From: an uncultured Methanobrevibacter sp.
GTDB lineage: Archaea; Methanobacteriota; Methanobacteria; Methanobacteriales; Methanobacteriaceae
Assembly (NCBI RefSeq): GCF_937906425.1
Contig: NZ_CALCYR010000102.1
Coordinates: 1 to 13,104, forward strand
DNA length: 13,104 nt
Reading direction: 5' to 3'
Shown: positions 12,989-13,104 of the stretch, piece after piece
Layout of the letters: each line of letters opens with the position of its first letter
Position numbering within the stretch: position 1 is the first letter of the stretch
Notes under the pieces: model-generated
Database searches by the model: none
Told to the model about the DNA's origin: nothing
Seen by the model: the letters and a program-made list of their open reading frames with translations, nothing else
Program-made: the position numbers and the translations under genes

Positions 12989-13104
12989 ATTTTACTCCTC
13001 AATCAAATTATAAAAAATCATTGAAATTCTTTAATTTTTTAATTTATTATAATTTTACTCCTCAATCAAATTATAAAAAATCATTGAAATTCTTTAATTT
13101 TTTA
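12989..13104. repeat. 63-bp tandem duplication of the rfbD leader, cut by window end
   Basis: 53 bases at 12989-13041 recur without mismatch at 13052-13104; the linker is 13042-13051, so the period is 63 bp. The second copy reaches the window end, so more copies may follow. Each copy carries, on the minus strand, a TATA-like TTTTTTATAA (13008-13017 and 13071-13080) and the GAGGAG ribosome-binding site (12995-13000 and 13058-13063). Only the copy next to the gene is followed by ATG. Confidence 0.92.
13071..13080 (-). promoter_or_regulatory. Candidate TATA box of rfbD in the distal leader copy
   Basis: TTTTTTATAA in the distal copy would start transcription near 13049 and give a leader of about 60 nt that keeps the functional GAGGAG. 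The same box in the proximal copy (13008-13017) would start at or inside the ATG and lose the ribosome-binding site, so the distal copy is the better candidate if either is used. Confidence 0.25.

Overview
The window is very AT-rich: coding DNA is moderately AT-rich, while the spacers are almost pure A/T. It encodes an archaeal RadA recombinase and an archaeal multi-OB-fold RPA, and the ribosome-binding sites match the methanogen type (GGAGGTGAT family). Together these point to a low-GC methanogenic archaeon of the Methanobacteriales, most likely Methanobrevibacter or a close relative. That placement is inference from protein character and composition; no 16S gene is present. All nine genes lie on the minus strand, so transcription runs from high to low coordinates.

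Layout in the direction of transcription. (1) 12988 to 9122 holds the four dTDP-L-rhamnose genes in the order rfbD, rfbA, rfbC, rfbB. (2) 8940 to 6835 holds two family-2 glycosyltransferases, the second resembling rhamnosyltransferases. (3) 6590 to 5187 holds a bacterial-type polyprenyl-phosphate sugar-phosphate transferase that would load the first sugar on the lipid carrier. (4) 5186 to 3796 is a 1.39-kb gene-free stretch with a nine-copy 19-bp array at one end and several predicted hairpins. (5) 3795 to 1315 is RPA, with five plain OB folds plus a zinc-containing sixth. (6) 1019 to 84 is radA, ending in a clear hairpin plus U-tract terminator.

Function. RfbA, RfbB, RfbC and RfbD together convert glucose-1-phosphate and dTTP into dTDP-L-rhamnose. 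The phosphotransferase and the two glycosyltransferases would use this and other activated sugars to assemble a lipid-linked surface glycan. No flippase, polymerase or ligase is visible, so the rest of the locus probably lies beyond position 13104 or elsewhere. RPA and RadA form a separate DNA recombination and repair module.

The most unusual signal is in the spacers. Nearly every one carries a short direct tandem repeat of 2 to 9 copies, with a unit length private to that spacer (10, 19, 27, about 38, 40, 48, 50, 51 or 63 bp). Several arrays start at, or include, the 3' end of a gene. Downstream of both glycosyltransferase genes the last codons plus the stop codon are present in three copies, and downstream of the phosphotransferase gene nine 19-bp units each supply two U5 tracts to the transcript. 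This suggests repeated duplication of gene ends, possibly kept because it reiterates U-tract terminators. One gene start (rfbD) has its leader duplicated, ribosome-binding site included. A second recurring pattern is the start signal GTGAT followed 3 to 4 nt later by ATG, shared by four surface-glycan genes.
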